Assembly: GCF_001665575.1 (NCBI RefSeq)
Contig: NZ_LZSU01000007.1
Location: 1-64,000 of the forward strand
DNA from: Mycobacterium sp. 852013-51886_SCH5428379
GTDB lineage: Bacteria > Actinomycetota > Actinomycetes > Mycobacteriales > Mycobacteriaceae
Direction of reading: 5' to 3'
Length of the DNA stretch: 64,000 bases
The notes below the pieces were generated by a model. It was given only the letters and a program-made list of their open reading frames with translations, searched no databases and was not told the DNA's origin. Each line of letters opens with the position of its first letter. The stretch's first letter is position 1. This document shows positions 17,209 to 25,784 of the stretch, piece after piece. Position numbers and translations under genes: made by a program.

Positions 17209-18636
17209 ATGAAGCTCAACGCCGAAACCCTCGGACGATTCGACGTCGCCAAACCCACCTACCCGCGAGACGAAATCACGGTTGGCATCGTGCATTTCGG
17301 TGTCGGCGGGTTCCACCGCGCGCACCAGGCCATGTACGTCGACCGCCTACTGCAGCAGGGCGACGCCCCCGAGTGGGGTATCTGCGGGATCGGCGTACTG
17401 CCTGGAGACCGCAAGATGGCCGACGTCCTAGCCGAACAGGACGGGCTGTACACCCTCATCCTGGAGAACCCCGATGGCACCCGGGAGGCGCGGATCATCG
17501 GTTCGATCGTGGACTACCGGTTCGCCTCGGACGATCGGGATGGCGTGATCGAATTGCTCGCCGCGCCGACCACCCGCATCGTCACCCTGACGATCACCGA
17601 GGGCGGGTATGACGTCGCCTCGCTCGAGGACGACGCCGGCAGCGTGTTCGGACTGGTGACCGCCGCGCTGGGCCGCCGCCGCGACCGGGGGGTGCCCTCG
17701 CCGACCATCGTCTCCTGCGACAACATCGAAGGAAACGGAGAGGTGGCCCGCGCGGCGTTCACCGCGTTCGCCGAGCGCACGGATCCCGAACTTGCCGAGT
17801 GGATCACCGCCAACACCCGGTTCCCCAACTCGATGGTCGACCGCATCACACCCGTCACGACGCCGGAGGTCACCGCGAGCGTGCGCGCGGATTTCGGGAT
17901 CGAGGACGCCTGGCCGGTGGTCGCCGAACCGTTCACCTCCTGGGTGCTGGAAGACGATTTCGGCGACGGCCGGCCCGCCTTTGAGGAAGTCGGGGTGCTG
18001 CTGGTCGACGATGTCACCCCGTACGAGCTGATGAAGCTGCGGCTGCTCAACGCCAGCCATCAGGCGCTGTGCTATTTCGCCTACCTCGCGGGATACCGGT
18101 TGGTGCACGACGCCGCCGGCGATCCGCTCTTCGCAGAACTCCTGCGTCGCTACATGGATCTCGAGGCCGGTCCGACGCTCAAGCCGGTGCCGGGCATCGA
18201 CCTCGACGACTACAAACGCACGCTCCTCGAGCGGTTCGCCAATCCCGGTGTGCGCGACACGATTGCGCGGCTCTGCTACGGGTCCTCTGATCGCATCCCG
18301 AAGTGGCTGCTACCGGTCATCCGGGAGAACCTCCGCACCGGTGCGCCGATCCGGCTGTCGACCGCCGTCGTCGCCAGCTGGGCGCGCTACGCGGAGGGCG
18401 TCGACGAGGACGGCGAACCGATCGATGTCCAGGATCAGCTGGCCGACACTCTCGTCCCACTGGCCCGCCGCCAGCGGGAGAACCCCACCGCCTTCATCGA
18501 GAACCGTTCGGTGTTCGGCGATCTCGTCGACGACGAACGGTTCGTCACCACCTATGTCAACGTCCTCACCGCCCTACATCGTGACGGCGCCCGGGCCACC
18601 CTGGAGGCGCTGCTGGACCGGGAGCGCACGTCATGA
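17209..18636 (+). CDS. Mannitol-dehydrogenase-family polyol 2-dehydrogenase
   Basis: A 475-residue long-chain NAD-dependent polyol dehydrogenase (mannitol 2-dehydrogenase/fructuronate reductase family). The N-terminal Rossmann region has VGIVHFGVGGFHRAHQA and the catalytic C-terminal domain has KLRLLNASHQALCYFAYLAGY, where Lys and the Asn/His pair are the family catalytic residues. The frame is open upstream to 17131, but the ATG at 17209 matches the family start and has GAAGG upstream. Likely oxidises imported mannitol, arabitol or a similar polyol to a ketose such as fructose. Its stop overlaps the kinase ATG. Confidence 0.92.
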   Translation: MKLNAETLGRFDVAKPTYPRDEITVGIVHFGVGGFHRAHQAMYVDRLLQQGDAPEWGICGIGVLPGDRKMADVLAEQDGLYTLILENPDGTREARIIGSIVDYRFASDDRDGVIELLAAPTTRIVTLTITEGGYDVASLEDDAGSVFGLVTAALGRRRDRGVPSPTIVSCDNIEGNGEVARAAFTAFAERTDPELAEWITANTRFPNSMVDRITPVTTPEVTASVRADFGIEDAWPVVAEPFTSWVLEDDFGDGRPAFEEVGVLLVDDVTPYELMKLRLLNASHQALCYFAYLAGYRLVHDAAGDPLFAELLRRYMDLEAGPTLKPVPGIDLDDYKRTLLERFANPGVRDTIARLCYGSSDRIPKWLLPVIRENLRTGAPIRLSTAVVASWARYAEGVDEDGEPIDVQDQLADTLVPLARRQRENPTAFIENRSVFGDLVDDERFVTTYVNVLTALHRDGARATLEALLDRERTS

Positions 18637-19571
18637 CCGACCGGGCGCTGGTCATCGGTGAGGCGTTGATCGACATCGTCGTTCGCGACGGTGAGGTGAC
18701 GGGCGAACACGTCGGCGGCAGCCCGCTCAACGTGGCGGTCGGCCTGGGCCGGTTGGGCCGGGGCGTCGACTTCCTCACCCACATCGGCGACGACGACCGC
18801 GGCCGCCGCATCACCGACCACCTCGCCTCCTCCGGCGTCGACCTGGTCCGGGGCAGCACCGGCGCCGCGCGCACCCCGACGGCGCGGGCGACGCTGGACG
18901 CGGCCGGTTCAGCGCAGTACGAATTCGACATCGACTGGCAGCTCTCGGGGACGCCGGAGGTCACGCCTCCGCTCGTCGTGCACACCGGGTCGATCGCGAC
19001 AGTGCTCGAACCCGGTTGCCTGGCGACCGCAGCGCTCGTCGACACCTATCGGCCGTCGGCGACCGTGACGTTCGACCCGAACGTGCGGCCCGCGCTAATC
19101 GACGACCCGCAGGCGGCGCGCACCCGGATCGAGCGGCTCGTCGAACGCTGCGACGTCGTCAAGGTCAGCGACGAGGACCTCCGCTGGATCGACCCCGAGC
19201 GGTCACCGAAGCAGACGGCCCGCACCTGGCTGGAACTCGGACCGTCGGTCGTCGCGGTGACCCTCGGCGATCAGGGCGCGTTCGCCATGTGCGCGGCGGG
19301 ATCGGCCCGCGTGGCCGCGCCGGCGGTCGACGTCGTGGACACCGTCGGCGCGGGCGACGCATTCATGGCCGGCGTGATCGACGCGCTCTGGACCCTCGGC
19401 CTGCTCGGCGCACCGCAGCGCGGCGCTCTGCGCGGTATCGGATTGGACGCGCTGCATGTGATGCTGCAGACCGCCGCGCTGAACTCCGCGCTGACGGTGG
19501 CCAAGGCCGGGGCCGACCTGCCGGACCGCGCTACCCGCGATGCGGCGCGGACATCGGCCATACTGGGCTGA
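18633..19571 (+). CDS. PfkB-family carbohydrate kinase (fructokinase-like)
   Basis: A 312-residue ribokinase/PfkB kinase. The N-terminal signature region is GEHVGGSPLNVAVGLGRLGRG, and the C-terminal signature DTVGAGDAFMAGV contains the catalytic-base Asp and the anion-hole glycines. The ATG overlaps the dehydrogenase stop (ATGA). It probably phosphorylates the ketose made by that enzyme, completing import-oxidise-phosphorylate catabolism. Its TGA shares one base with the ATG of ku (TGATG), so it is translationally coupled to a DNA-repair gene. Confidence 0.9.
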   Translation: MTDRALVIGEALIDIVVRDGEVTGEHVGGSPLNVAVGLGRLGRGVDFLTHIGDDDRGRRITDHLASSGVDLVRGSTGAARTPTARATLDAAGSAQYEFDIDWQLSGTPEVTPPLVVHTGSIATVLEPGCLATAALVDTYRPSATVTFDPNVRPALIDDPQAARTRIERLVERCDVVKVSDEDLRWIDPERSPKQTARTWLELGPSVVAVTLGDQGAFAMCAAGSARVAAPAVDVVDTVGAGDAFMAGVIDALWTLGLLGAPQRGALRGIGLDALHVMLQTAALNSALTVAKAGADLPDRATRDAARTSAILG

Positions 19572-20557
19572 TGCGGTCCATCTGGAAGGGCTCGATCGCC
19601 TTCGGCCTTGTGAACGTGCCGGTCAAGGTCTACAGCGCCACCGAAGACCATGACATCAAGTTCCACCAGGTGCACGCCAAGGACCACGGCCGGATCCGCT
19701 ACAAGCGGACGTGCGAGGTCTGCGGCGAGGTGGTGGAGTACCGCGACATCGCCAAGGCTTTCGAATCCGACGACGGACAGTCGGTCATCATCACCGACGA
19801 GGACATCGCGACGCTGCCCGAGGAACGCAGCCGGGAGATCGAGGTGCTCGAGTTCGTGCCGGCCAGCGACCTCGACCCGCTGATGTACGACAAGAGCTAC
19901 TTCCTGGAACCCGACGGCAAGTCGTCGAAATCCTATGTGCTGCTTGCCAAGACGCTCGCCGAGACCGATCGCGTAGCGATCGTGCACTTCGCGCTGCGCA
20001 ATAAGACCCGGTTGGCGGCGTTGCGGGTCAAGGACTTCAGCAAGCGCGACGTGATGGTGATCCACACGCTGCTGTGGCCCGACGAGGTGCGCGATCCCGA
20101 CTTCCCCGTGCTCGACAAGGAAGTCGAGATCAAACCGGCCGAGCTGAAGATGGCCGGTCAGGTCGTCGAGTCGATGACCGACGACTTCAACCCCGACCGC
20201 TACCACGACGACTACCAGGATCAGCTGCAGGAGCTGGTGCAGGCCAAACTCGAGGGTGGCGAGGCGTTCGCCGTCGAGGAGCAGCCGACCGAACTCGACG
20301 AAACCGAGGACGTGTCGGACCTTCTGGCCAAGCTCGAGGCGAGTGTCAAGGCGCGCCGGTCCGGCGGGAAGTCGTCCGCGGACGACGACTCCGAGGACGA
20401 CGACTCGGACGACGACGACTCGGACGACGACGACAAGCCGGCCAAGAAGACCCCGGCCAAGAAGACCGCCGCCAAGAAGGCCCCCGCGAAGAAGACTGCC
20501 GCCAAGAAGGCCCCGGCAAAGAAGACCGCCAAGAAGGCGGCCGCGAAGAAGTCCTGA
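19571..20557 (+). CDS. ku: NHEJ DNA end-binding protein Ku
   Basis: A 328-residue bacterial Ku that encircles DNA ends and recruits LigD. The core (1-260) begins [21 protein letters not shown] and includes a [10 protein letters not shown] zinc-ribbon-like remnant and a [14 protein letters not shown] segment. From about residue 268 there is an acidic stretch rich in DDSEDDD, then a tail of PAKKT/AAKK repeats ending AKKS. Low-complexity Lys-rich tails of this kind are known in M. smegmatis Ku, where they affect DNA binding. The start codon overlaps the kinase stop by one base, so expression is tied at least partly to the polyol operon. Confidence 0.97.
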   Translation: MRSIWKGSIAFGLVNVPVKVYSATEDHDIKFHQVHAKDHGRIRYKRTCEVCGEVVEYRDIAKAFESDDGQSVIITDEDIATLPEERSREIEVLEFVPASDLDPLMYDKSYFLEPDGKSSKSYVLLAKTLAETDRVAIVHFALRNKTRLAALRVKDFSKRDVMVIHTLLWPDEVRDPDFPVLDKEVEIKPAELKMAGQVVESMTDDFNPDRYHDDYQDQLQELVQAKLEGGEAFAVEEQPTELDETEDVSDLLAKLEASVKARRSGGKSSADDDSEDDDSDDDDSDDDDKPAKKTPAKKTAAKKAPAKKTAAKKAPAKKTAKKAAAKKS

Positions 20558-20584
20558 GCGGACCGCGTCCACCGGTTACGTAAC

Positions 20585-20598
20585 TAGAACCTGTTCCA
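20585..20598. promoter_or_regulatory. KstR-type operator upstream of the SDR/DapB-like pair
   Basis: TAGAACCTGTTCCA matches the 14-bp KstR consensus TnnAACnnGTTnnA at every specified position. It lies 63 bp upstream of the SDR start. KstR is the TetR-family repressor of mycobacterial cholesterol catabolism, so the two genes that follow may belong to that regulon. A separate 10-bp palindrome, GTTACGTAAC, adjoins it at 20575-20584. Confidence 0.6.
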
Positions 20599-20660
20599 GA
20601 AACCGCCCTCGCCGCGGCCCGCGCCTTGCTAGCGTGACGCCCGCGAGGGAAAGGGAACCC

Positions 20661-21452
20661 ATGATCCTGGACAGATTCCGGCTCGACGACCGTGTCGCCG
20701 TGGTCACCGGCGCGGGCCGCGGATTGGGCGCCGCGATCGCGGTCGCCTACGCCGAAGCCGGTGCAGATGTGCTGATCGCGGCCCGTACACAAGGGCAGCT
20801 CGACGAGGTCGCCGAACAGATCCGCAGCACCGGCCGACGCGCCCACGTCATCGCCGCCGACCTGGCCCGCCCCGAGGCGACGGCGGAGCTGGCCGCTGCG
20901 GCGGTTGAAGCGTTCGGGAAACTAGACATCGTCGTCAACAACGTCGGCGGAACCATGCCCAACGCCCTGCTCGGCACGTCGACCAAGGACATGCGCGACG
21001 CCTTCACCTTCAACGTGGCCACCGCACATGCGCTGACGACCGCCGCCGTCCCGCTCATGCTCGAACACTCCGGCGGCGGCAGCATCGTCAACATCACCTC
21101 GACGATGGCGCGGTTGTCAGGTCGGGGTTTCGCGGCCTACGGCACCGCGAAGGCCGCGCTGGCCCACTACACCCGCCTCTCGGCACTCGACCTCGCCCCG
21201 CGCGTCCGCGTCAACGCGATCGCCCCCGGGTCGATCCTCACCTCAGCCCTCGACATCGTCGCGAGCAACGACGAACTGCGCGAGCCCATGGAGAAGGTGA
21301 CCCCGATGCGCCGCCTCGGCGATCCGGCCGACATCGCCGCCGCCGCCGTCTATCTCGCGTCACCGGCCGCCGACTACCTGACGGGTAAGACCCTTGAGGT
21401 CGACGGCGGCCTCACGTTCCCCAACCTCGACCTCCCCATCCCCGACCTGTAG
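20661..21452 (+). CDS. Short-chain dehydrogenase/reductase (candidate KstR target)
   Basis: A 263-residue classical [13 protein letters not shown] nucleotide-binding motif at residues about 17-26, NNVGG, catalytic Ser in NITSTM and YGTAK for the catalytic Tyr and Lys, and the end [13 protein letters not shown]. The frame is open far upstream across ku, but the ATG at 20661 has GGAAAGGGA ahead and matches the family start. A steroid or 3-oxoacyl substrate is suggested only by the upstream KstR box. Nine base pairs separate it from the next gene. Confidence 0.9.
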   Translation: MILDRFRLDDRVAVVTGAGRGLGAAIAVAYAEAGADVLIAARTQGQLDEVAEQIRSTGRRAHVIAADLARPEATAELAAAAVEAFGKLDIVVNNVGGTMPNALLGTSTKDMRDAFTFNVATAHALTTAAVPLMLEHSGGGSIVNITSTMARLSGRGFAAYGTAKAALAHYTRLSALDLAPRVRVNAIAPGSILTSALDIVASNDELREPMEKVTPMRRLGDPADIAAAAVYLASPAADYLTGKTLEVDGGLTFPNLDLPIPDL

Positions 21453-21461
21453 AGGACATCC

Positions 21462-22541
21462 ATGGCGATCCGCGTCGCACACATCGGCACCGGCAACGTC
21501 GGCGGACATGCGCTGACCCAGCTCATCACCGAACCGCAGTACGAGCTCACCGGCGTGTGGGTGTCGTCGGAGGCCAAGGCGGGCACCGATGCCGCCGATC
21601 TCGCCGGCCTGCCGGACAAGACCGGCGTCCTGGCGACCAACGACCTCGATGCGCTGCTCGCGACCCAACCGGACTGTGTCGTCTATACGGCGATGGCCGA
21701 CAACCGGTTGCCCGAGGCGCTCGAGGACTACCGCCGCATCCTGGCCGCCGGGATCAATGTCGTCGGCAGCGGTCCGGTGTTCCTCCAGTACCCCTGGCAG
21801 GTGCTGCCCACAGAACTCATCACCCCGATCGAGGAAGCAACGCGCACCGGCGGCTCGACGCTGTTCGTCGGCGGCATCGACCCTGGCTTCGCCAACGACC
21901 TTCTGCCGCTTGCCCTTGCGGGCACCTGCCAGAGTATTCAGCAGATCCGCTGCATGGAGATCATCGATTACGCCACCTACGACAGCCCGACGGTCATGTT
22001 CGACGTCATGGGCTTCGGCAAGCCGCTCGATGACCTGCCGATGCTGCTGCAGCCGGGCGTGCTCAGCCTGGCGTGGGGTTCGGTGGTGCGCCAGCTCGCC
22101 GCGGGTCTGGGCATCGAACTCGACGAGGTGACCGAGACCTTCGTTCGCGAGCCCGCACCCGAGGACTTCGAGATCGCGTCGGGCCCCATCGCCAAAGGCA
22201 CTGCGGCGGCGCTGCGTTTCGAGGTGCGCGGTGTCGTCGACGGCAACGTCGCCGTGGTGCTCGAACACGTGACGCGCCTGCGGGAAGACCTCTGCCCGGA
22301 TTGGCCGCAACCGGCGCAGGAGGGCGGGTCCTACCGCATCGAGATCACCGGCGAACCGACCTACTCGTTGGACCTGTGCCAGAGCAGCCCCAACGGGGAT
22401 CACAACCGCGCCGGACTGGTCGCCACCGCCGCGCGAATCGTCAACGCGATCCCCGCAGTCGTCGCGGCCCCGCCCGGCATCACGACCACACTCGCTTTAC
22501 CTCTCATAACTGGTAAAGGGCTGTACGCTGCTGGACAATAG
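21462..22541 (+). CDS. DapB-like NAD(P)-binding oxidoreductase
   Basis: A 359-residue protein with an N-terminal Rossmann fold (HIGTGNVGGHALTQL) related to dihydrodipicolinate reductase, but much longer than DapB (about 250) and without an obvious DapB substrate motif, so it is not the lysine enzyme. Family features shared with its paralogue at 57035-58120 include DCVVYTA, GINVVG(S/T), GGIDPGFANDLLP and NAIPAVVAAPPG near the end. Mycobacteria carry many copies, often beside steroid and fatty-acid genes; the reaction is not established. Cotranscribed with the upstream SDR. Confidence 0.85.
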   Translation: MAIRVAHIGTGNVGGHALTQLITEPQYELTGVWVSSEAKAGTDAADLAGLPDKTGVLATNDLDALLATQPDCVVYTAMADNRLPEALEDYRRILAAGINVVGSGPVFLQYPWQVLPTELITPIEEATRTGGSTLFVGGIDPGFANDLLPLALAGTCQSIQQIRCMEIIDYATYDSPTVMFDVMGFGKPLDDLPMLLQPGVLSLAWGSVVRQLAAGLGIELDEVTETFVREPAPEDFEIASGPIAKGTAAALRFEVRGVVDGNVAVVLEHVTRLREDLCPDWPQPAQEGGSYRIEITGEPTYSLDLCQSSPNGDHNRAGLVATAARIVNAIPAVVAAPPGITTTLALPLITGKGLYAAGQ

Positions 22542-22566
22542 CTGTAAGCCGATAGAAGGACTGCCT

Positions 22567-22851
22567 ATGCGTACTACTCTGCGCTTCCTCGTTCCTCTCG
22601 CTGCAGCCGCGGGCGCAGCCGCTGCGATCGCCGCCGCTCCGACCGCCATCGCGAACCCGAACACGCCGCCGGACCCGAACAAGCCCTGCCTCAACGCGCC
22701 GCCGAACGCGCTCGGTGAGCAGACGCAGACGTGCCCGCCCTGGGACACCCAGTTCGCCACCCAGCCGAGCCAGCTCCACAATCAGTCCACATACCTGTAC
22801 CCGGGCTTCGACAGCTTCTACGGTGCCGGCACCGTGGTGGATTGGGGCTGA
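22567..22851 (+). CDS. Small secreted protein, first of three in tandem
   Basis: A 94-residue protein with a signal peptide (MRTTLRFLVPLAAAAG, cleavage probably after AIA). The mature part is Pro/Asn-rich with two cysteines (KPCLNAPP and QTCPPW) and a YLYPGFDSFYGAG ending. AGAAGGA precedes the ATG. The YLYP...YG ending recurs in the next protein, so they appear to be diverged duplicates. No family or function recognised; expected outside the cytoplasmic membrane. Confidence 0.75.
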   Translation: MRTTLRFLVPLAAAAGAAAAIAAAPTAIANPNTPPDPNKPCLNAPPNALGEQTQTCPPWDTQFATQPSQLHNQSTYLYPGFDSFYGAGTVVDWG

Positions 22852-22855
22852 CGCG

Positions 22856-23104
22856 GTGCTCAAGACCTTCGGCGTCATCGCGCCACTCGTCGCTGCCGGC
22901 GCGATGCTCTTCGCACCGACGGCGGCCGCGCAGCCCAACTGCGTCAACACCGGCCAGACCGCCTTCGGCGGTTCGACCACCGTGTGCCAGAGCCCGGGCA
23001 ACGCACAGATCACCACCTCCCCGGGCGCGGTCCCGGGGGCGTCGTACCTGTACCCGTACGGCGACCTGTACTACGGCCCCGCGCTGATGATCGGACCCTG
23101 GTAG
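22856..23104 (+). CDS. Small secreted protein, second of three in tandem
   Basis: An 82-residue protein from a GTG 4 bp after the previous stop. The signal peptide (LKTFGVIAPLVAAGAMLFAPTAAA) precedes the mature sequence QPNCVNTGQTAFGGSTTVCQ. The PNCVNT...TTVC motif is shared with the third protein, and the YLYP..DLYYG ending with the first. The two cysteines could form a disulfide. Function unknown. Confidence 0.7.
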   Translation: MLKTFGVIAPLVAAGAMLFAPTAAAQPNCVNTGQTAFGGSTTVCQSPGNAQITTSPGAVPGASYLYPYGDLYYGPALMIGPW

Positions 23105-23114
23105 GAAATCCGCC

Positions 23115-23351
23115 ATGCGGATTCGGGCGCGCTCCCTCGGACCACTGTCAGTGGCCGTGGGAGTCGCCGCCCTACTGAGTGCGCCGGTTGCCACGGCCAC
23201 TCCGAACTGCGTCAACACCTCGCCCACCACGACTGTCTGTGAAACGGGCGGCAGCACCCAGATCGTCACCTCACCCCCGCCGATGAACTACGGAAACTTC
23301 GGCTTCCCGTTCTACGGCTACGGCCTCGGCGGGCTTTTCATCGGAATCTGA
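23115..23351 (+). CDS. Small secreted protein, third of three in tandem
   Basis: A 78-residue protein with a signal peptide ending near VATA, then PNCVNTSPTTTVCETGG and IVTSPPPMNYG, a close match to the second protein, ending in a Gly/Phe/Tyr-rich tail. Ten base pairs follow the previous gene, so all three are probably one transcript. Function unknown. Confidence 0.75.
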   Translation: MRIRARSLGPLSVAVGVAALLSAPVATATPNCVNTSPTTTVCETGGSTQIVTSPPPMNYGNFGFPFYGYGLGGLFIGI

Positions 23352-23450
23352 CAGATCCTCGGCGTTCCCGGGGTGCCGCTGCGTTACGCCTCCGAGGTTT
23401 CGGCTACCCTCACTTTTCGATTCGACCAGCCGGACAACTGAGGAGGCCGC

Positions 23451-24677
23451 GTGCTGCCACCTGCCGAGACCCGTCAGCGGCCGACGTGGCTGCTGTTCGG
23501 CCCCGCGTTCGTCGCCGCGATCGCCTACGTCGACCCGGGCAATGTCGCCGCCAACGTCAGCGCAGGCGCGCAGTTCGGCTTTCTGCTTGTCTGGGTGATC
23601 GTGCTGGCCAACATCATGGCCGGTCTGGTGCAGTACCTTTCGGCCAAACTGGGCCTGGTCACCGGCCAATCGCTCCCCGAGGCCGTGGCCGACAACACCC
23701 GCACCAGGACCCGCATCGCGTACTGGCTGCAGGCCGAACTGGTCGCCATGGCCACCGATCTCGCCGAGATCGTCGGCGGGGCGATCGCGCTGTACCTATT
23801 GTTCGACCTACCCCTGCTGCTGGGCGGTGTCATCACCGGCGCGGTGTCGATGGGGCTGCTCGCCGTTCAGAACCGCCGGGGCCAGAACGTGTTCGAGCGC
23901 GTCATCACCGGCCTGCTGCTGGTCATCGCCATCGGATTCCTCGCCAGTCTGTTCGTCGCACCGCCGTCGGCGGCCGACGTGGCCGACGGATTGGTGCCGA
24001 GATTCGACGGCGCGGAGAGCGTGCTGCTGGCCGCAGCGATGCTCGGCGCGACCGTCATGCCGCATGCGGTGTACCTGCACTCCGGGCTCGCCCGCGACCG
24101 GCACGGCCACCCGGACGCCGGTCCGCAGCGGCGCCGGTTGCTGAAGGCGACGCGCTACGACGTCGCGCTGGCGATGTTGGTCGCCGGCGCGGTCAACATG
24201 GCGATGCTGCTGGTGGCTGCGACGAATCTGCAGGGTATGGAGAACACCGATTCGATCGAGGGTGCGCACGCCGCGGTGCAGCAGACGCTGGGGCCGACGG
24301 TCGCGTTGTTCTTCGCCATCGGACTGCTGGCCTCCGGGTTGGCATCGACATCGGTGGGCGCGTACGCCGGCGCCATGATCATGGGCGGCCTGCTGCGGCG
24401 CTCGTATCCGCTGCTGTTGCGTCGGCTCATCACGCTGATCCCGGCGCTGGTCATCCTCGCCATCGGGGTCGATCCGAGTCGGGCGCTGGTGCTCTCGCAG
24501 GTGGTGCTGTCGTTCGGCATCCCGTTCGCGCTGATCCCGCTGATCCGGCTCACCAGCAATCGCACCCTGATGGGTGGGGATGTGAACCATCGCCTGACCA
24601 GCGCATTGGGTTGGGTGGTCGCCGCGTTGATTATCCTGCTGAACGTGGTGCTGATCTATCTGACCGTGATGGGCTGA
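23451..24677 (+). CDS. mntH: Nramp-family divalent metal transporter
   Basis: A 408-residue multi-pass membrane transporter that imports Mn2+ (and possibly Fe2+) with protons. The metal-site motif DPGN is at about residue 25 (AIAYVDPGNVAANVSAGAQ), the second metal-site helix carries MPHAVYLHS, and the Nramp signature region follows TM4. About 11 membrane helices are expected. GTG start with a strong AGGAGG 6 bp upstream. An imperfect GAGG/CCTC inverted repeat at about 23394-23410 could be a metalloregulator site, but I could not match it to a known consensus. Confidence 0.93.
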   Translation: MLPPAETRQRPTWLLFGPAFVAAIAYVDPGNVAANVSAGAQFGFLLVWVIVLANIMAGLVQYLSAKLGLVTGQSLPEAVADNTRTRTRIAYWLQAELVAMATDLAEIVGGAIALYLLFDLPLLLGGVITGAVSMGLLAVQNRRGQNVFERVITGLLLVIAIGFLASLFVAPPSAADVADGLVPRFDGAESVLLAAAMLGATVMPHAVYLHSGLARDRHGHPDAGPQRRRLLKATRYDVALAMLVAGAVNMAMLLVAATNLQGMENTDSIEGAHAAVQQTLGPTVALFFAIGLLASGLASTSVGAYAGAMIMGGLLRRSYPLLLRRLITLIPALVILAIGVDPSRALVLSQVVLSFGIPFALIPLIRLTSNRTLMGGDVNHRLTSALGWVVAALIILLNVVLIYLTVMG

Positions 24678-25751
24678 ATGCCCCGGTCCGTCCGGCATGC
24701 CTACTTCGCGTACGGGTCCAACCTGTGCGTGCGGCAGGTGGCGCAGCGCTGCCCCGAGGCCGCCGAACCCCGGCGCGCAACGCTGGCCGACCACGACTGG
24801 CTGATCAACGAGCGCGGCGTCGCCACCGTCGAACCCGTCGACGGCGCGCAGGTGCACGGCGTGCTGTGGCAGGTGTCGGACCGCGATCTGGCCACTCTCG
24901 ACAGCGCTGAGGGCGTCCCCGTCCGCTATCGCCGCGACCGGCTCACCGTGCAGACCGACGACGGGCCGGCCCCTGCGTGGGTGTACATCGACCACCGCGT
25001 GGAGGCGGGACCGCCGCGGCCGGGCTATCTCGAACGCGTCATCGACGGCGCCCTGCATCACGACCTGCCGCACCGCTGGATCGAGTTTCTCCGCCGGTGG
25101 GACCCGACGCACTGGCCGCAACGCGGTCACCTAGCGGACACCGCTGCGCCCCAGTCGCTTTCGGAGTTGCTCGCCGATCCGGCGGTGGTGGAGCACTGCA
25201 CTCTGCGATCCCGGTTCGGCTTCCTGGCCATCCACGGCGGCGGGCTTGAACAGATGACCGGCGAGATCGCGACTCGCGCCGCCGACGCCGCGGCGGCGTC
25301 ACTGTACGTCGTCCGTCACCCCGACGGCTATCCCCACCATCTGCCGTCGGCGCGCTACCTGGCCGACGAGTCGGCCCGCCTCACCGAGTTCCTCGACCAC
25401 GTCGACGTTGCGGTGTCGCTGCACGGTTACGGCCGCGTGGGGCGCAGCACCGAGCTGCTGGCCGGCGGACGACATCGCGTCCTGGCCGCGCATCTGGCCG
25501 CACACATCGACATCCCCGGCTACCGCGTGATCACCGATCTCGACGCGATCCCCCGCGAACTGCGCGGGTTGCATCCCGACAACCCGGTCAACCGGGTCAG
25601 GGCCGGCGGTGCGCAACTCGAACTCCCGTCGCGGGTCCGCGGCCTGAGTCCGCGCAGCCCGCTGCCGGGCGATGACGGCCTCTCCCCCGCCACCTCGGCG
25701 CTGGTCCACGGCCTGGTGGCCGCCGCCCGGACCTGGGATCGGCAGTCCTGA
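24678..25751 (+). CDS. Gamma-glutamylcyclotransferase / poly-gamma-glutamate hydrolase fusion
   Basis: A 357-residue two-domain protein. Residues about 5-140 are GGCT-like (AYFAYGSNLCVRQV and a late YIDHRVEAGPPRPGYLERV). Residues about 155-345 resemble the zinc-dependent poly-gamma-glutamate hydrolase family: FLAIHGGGLEQMTGEIA (His and Glu ligands), VSLHGYGR (third His) and DNPVNRVRAGGAQLELP (substrate/catalytic Glu region). Both domains act on gamma-glutamyl bonds, so it may cleave gamma-glutamyl peptides (poly-gamma-glutamate or F420 tails are possibilities) and then release 5-oxoproline. Immediately abuts mntH. No signal peptide, so cytoplasmic. Confidence 0.8.
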   Translation: MPRSVRHAYFAYGSNLCVRQVAQRCPEAAEPRRATLADHDWLINERGVATVEPVDGAQVHGVLWQVSDRDLATLDSAEGVPVRYRRDRLTVQTDDGPAPAWVYIDHRVEAGPPRPGYLERVIDGALHHDLPHRWIEFLRRWDPTHWPQRGHLADTAAPQSLSELLADPAVVEHCTLRSRFGFLAIHGGGLEQMTGEIATRAADAAAASLYVVRHPDGYPHHLPSARYLADESARLTEFLDHVDVAVSLHGYGRVGRSTELLAGGRHRVLAAHLAAHIDIPGYRVITDLDAIPRELRGLHPDNPVNRVRAGGAQLELPSRVRGLSPRSPLPGDDGLSPATSALVHGLVAAARTWDRQS

Positions 25752-25784
25752 CGTTCCGGCCATCCATCCGGGCCACGGCTCCGA

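Noticed and set aside
23391..23410. AGGTTTCGGCTACCCT inverted repeat before mntH, resembling an IdeR/MntR box
   Set aside because: It aligns with the iron-box consensus only with a one-base insertion and several mismatches; not strong enough to call.
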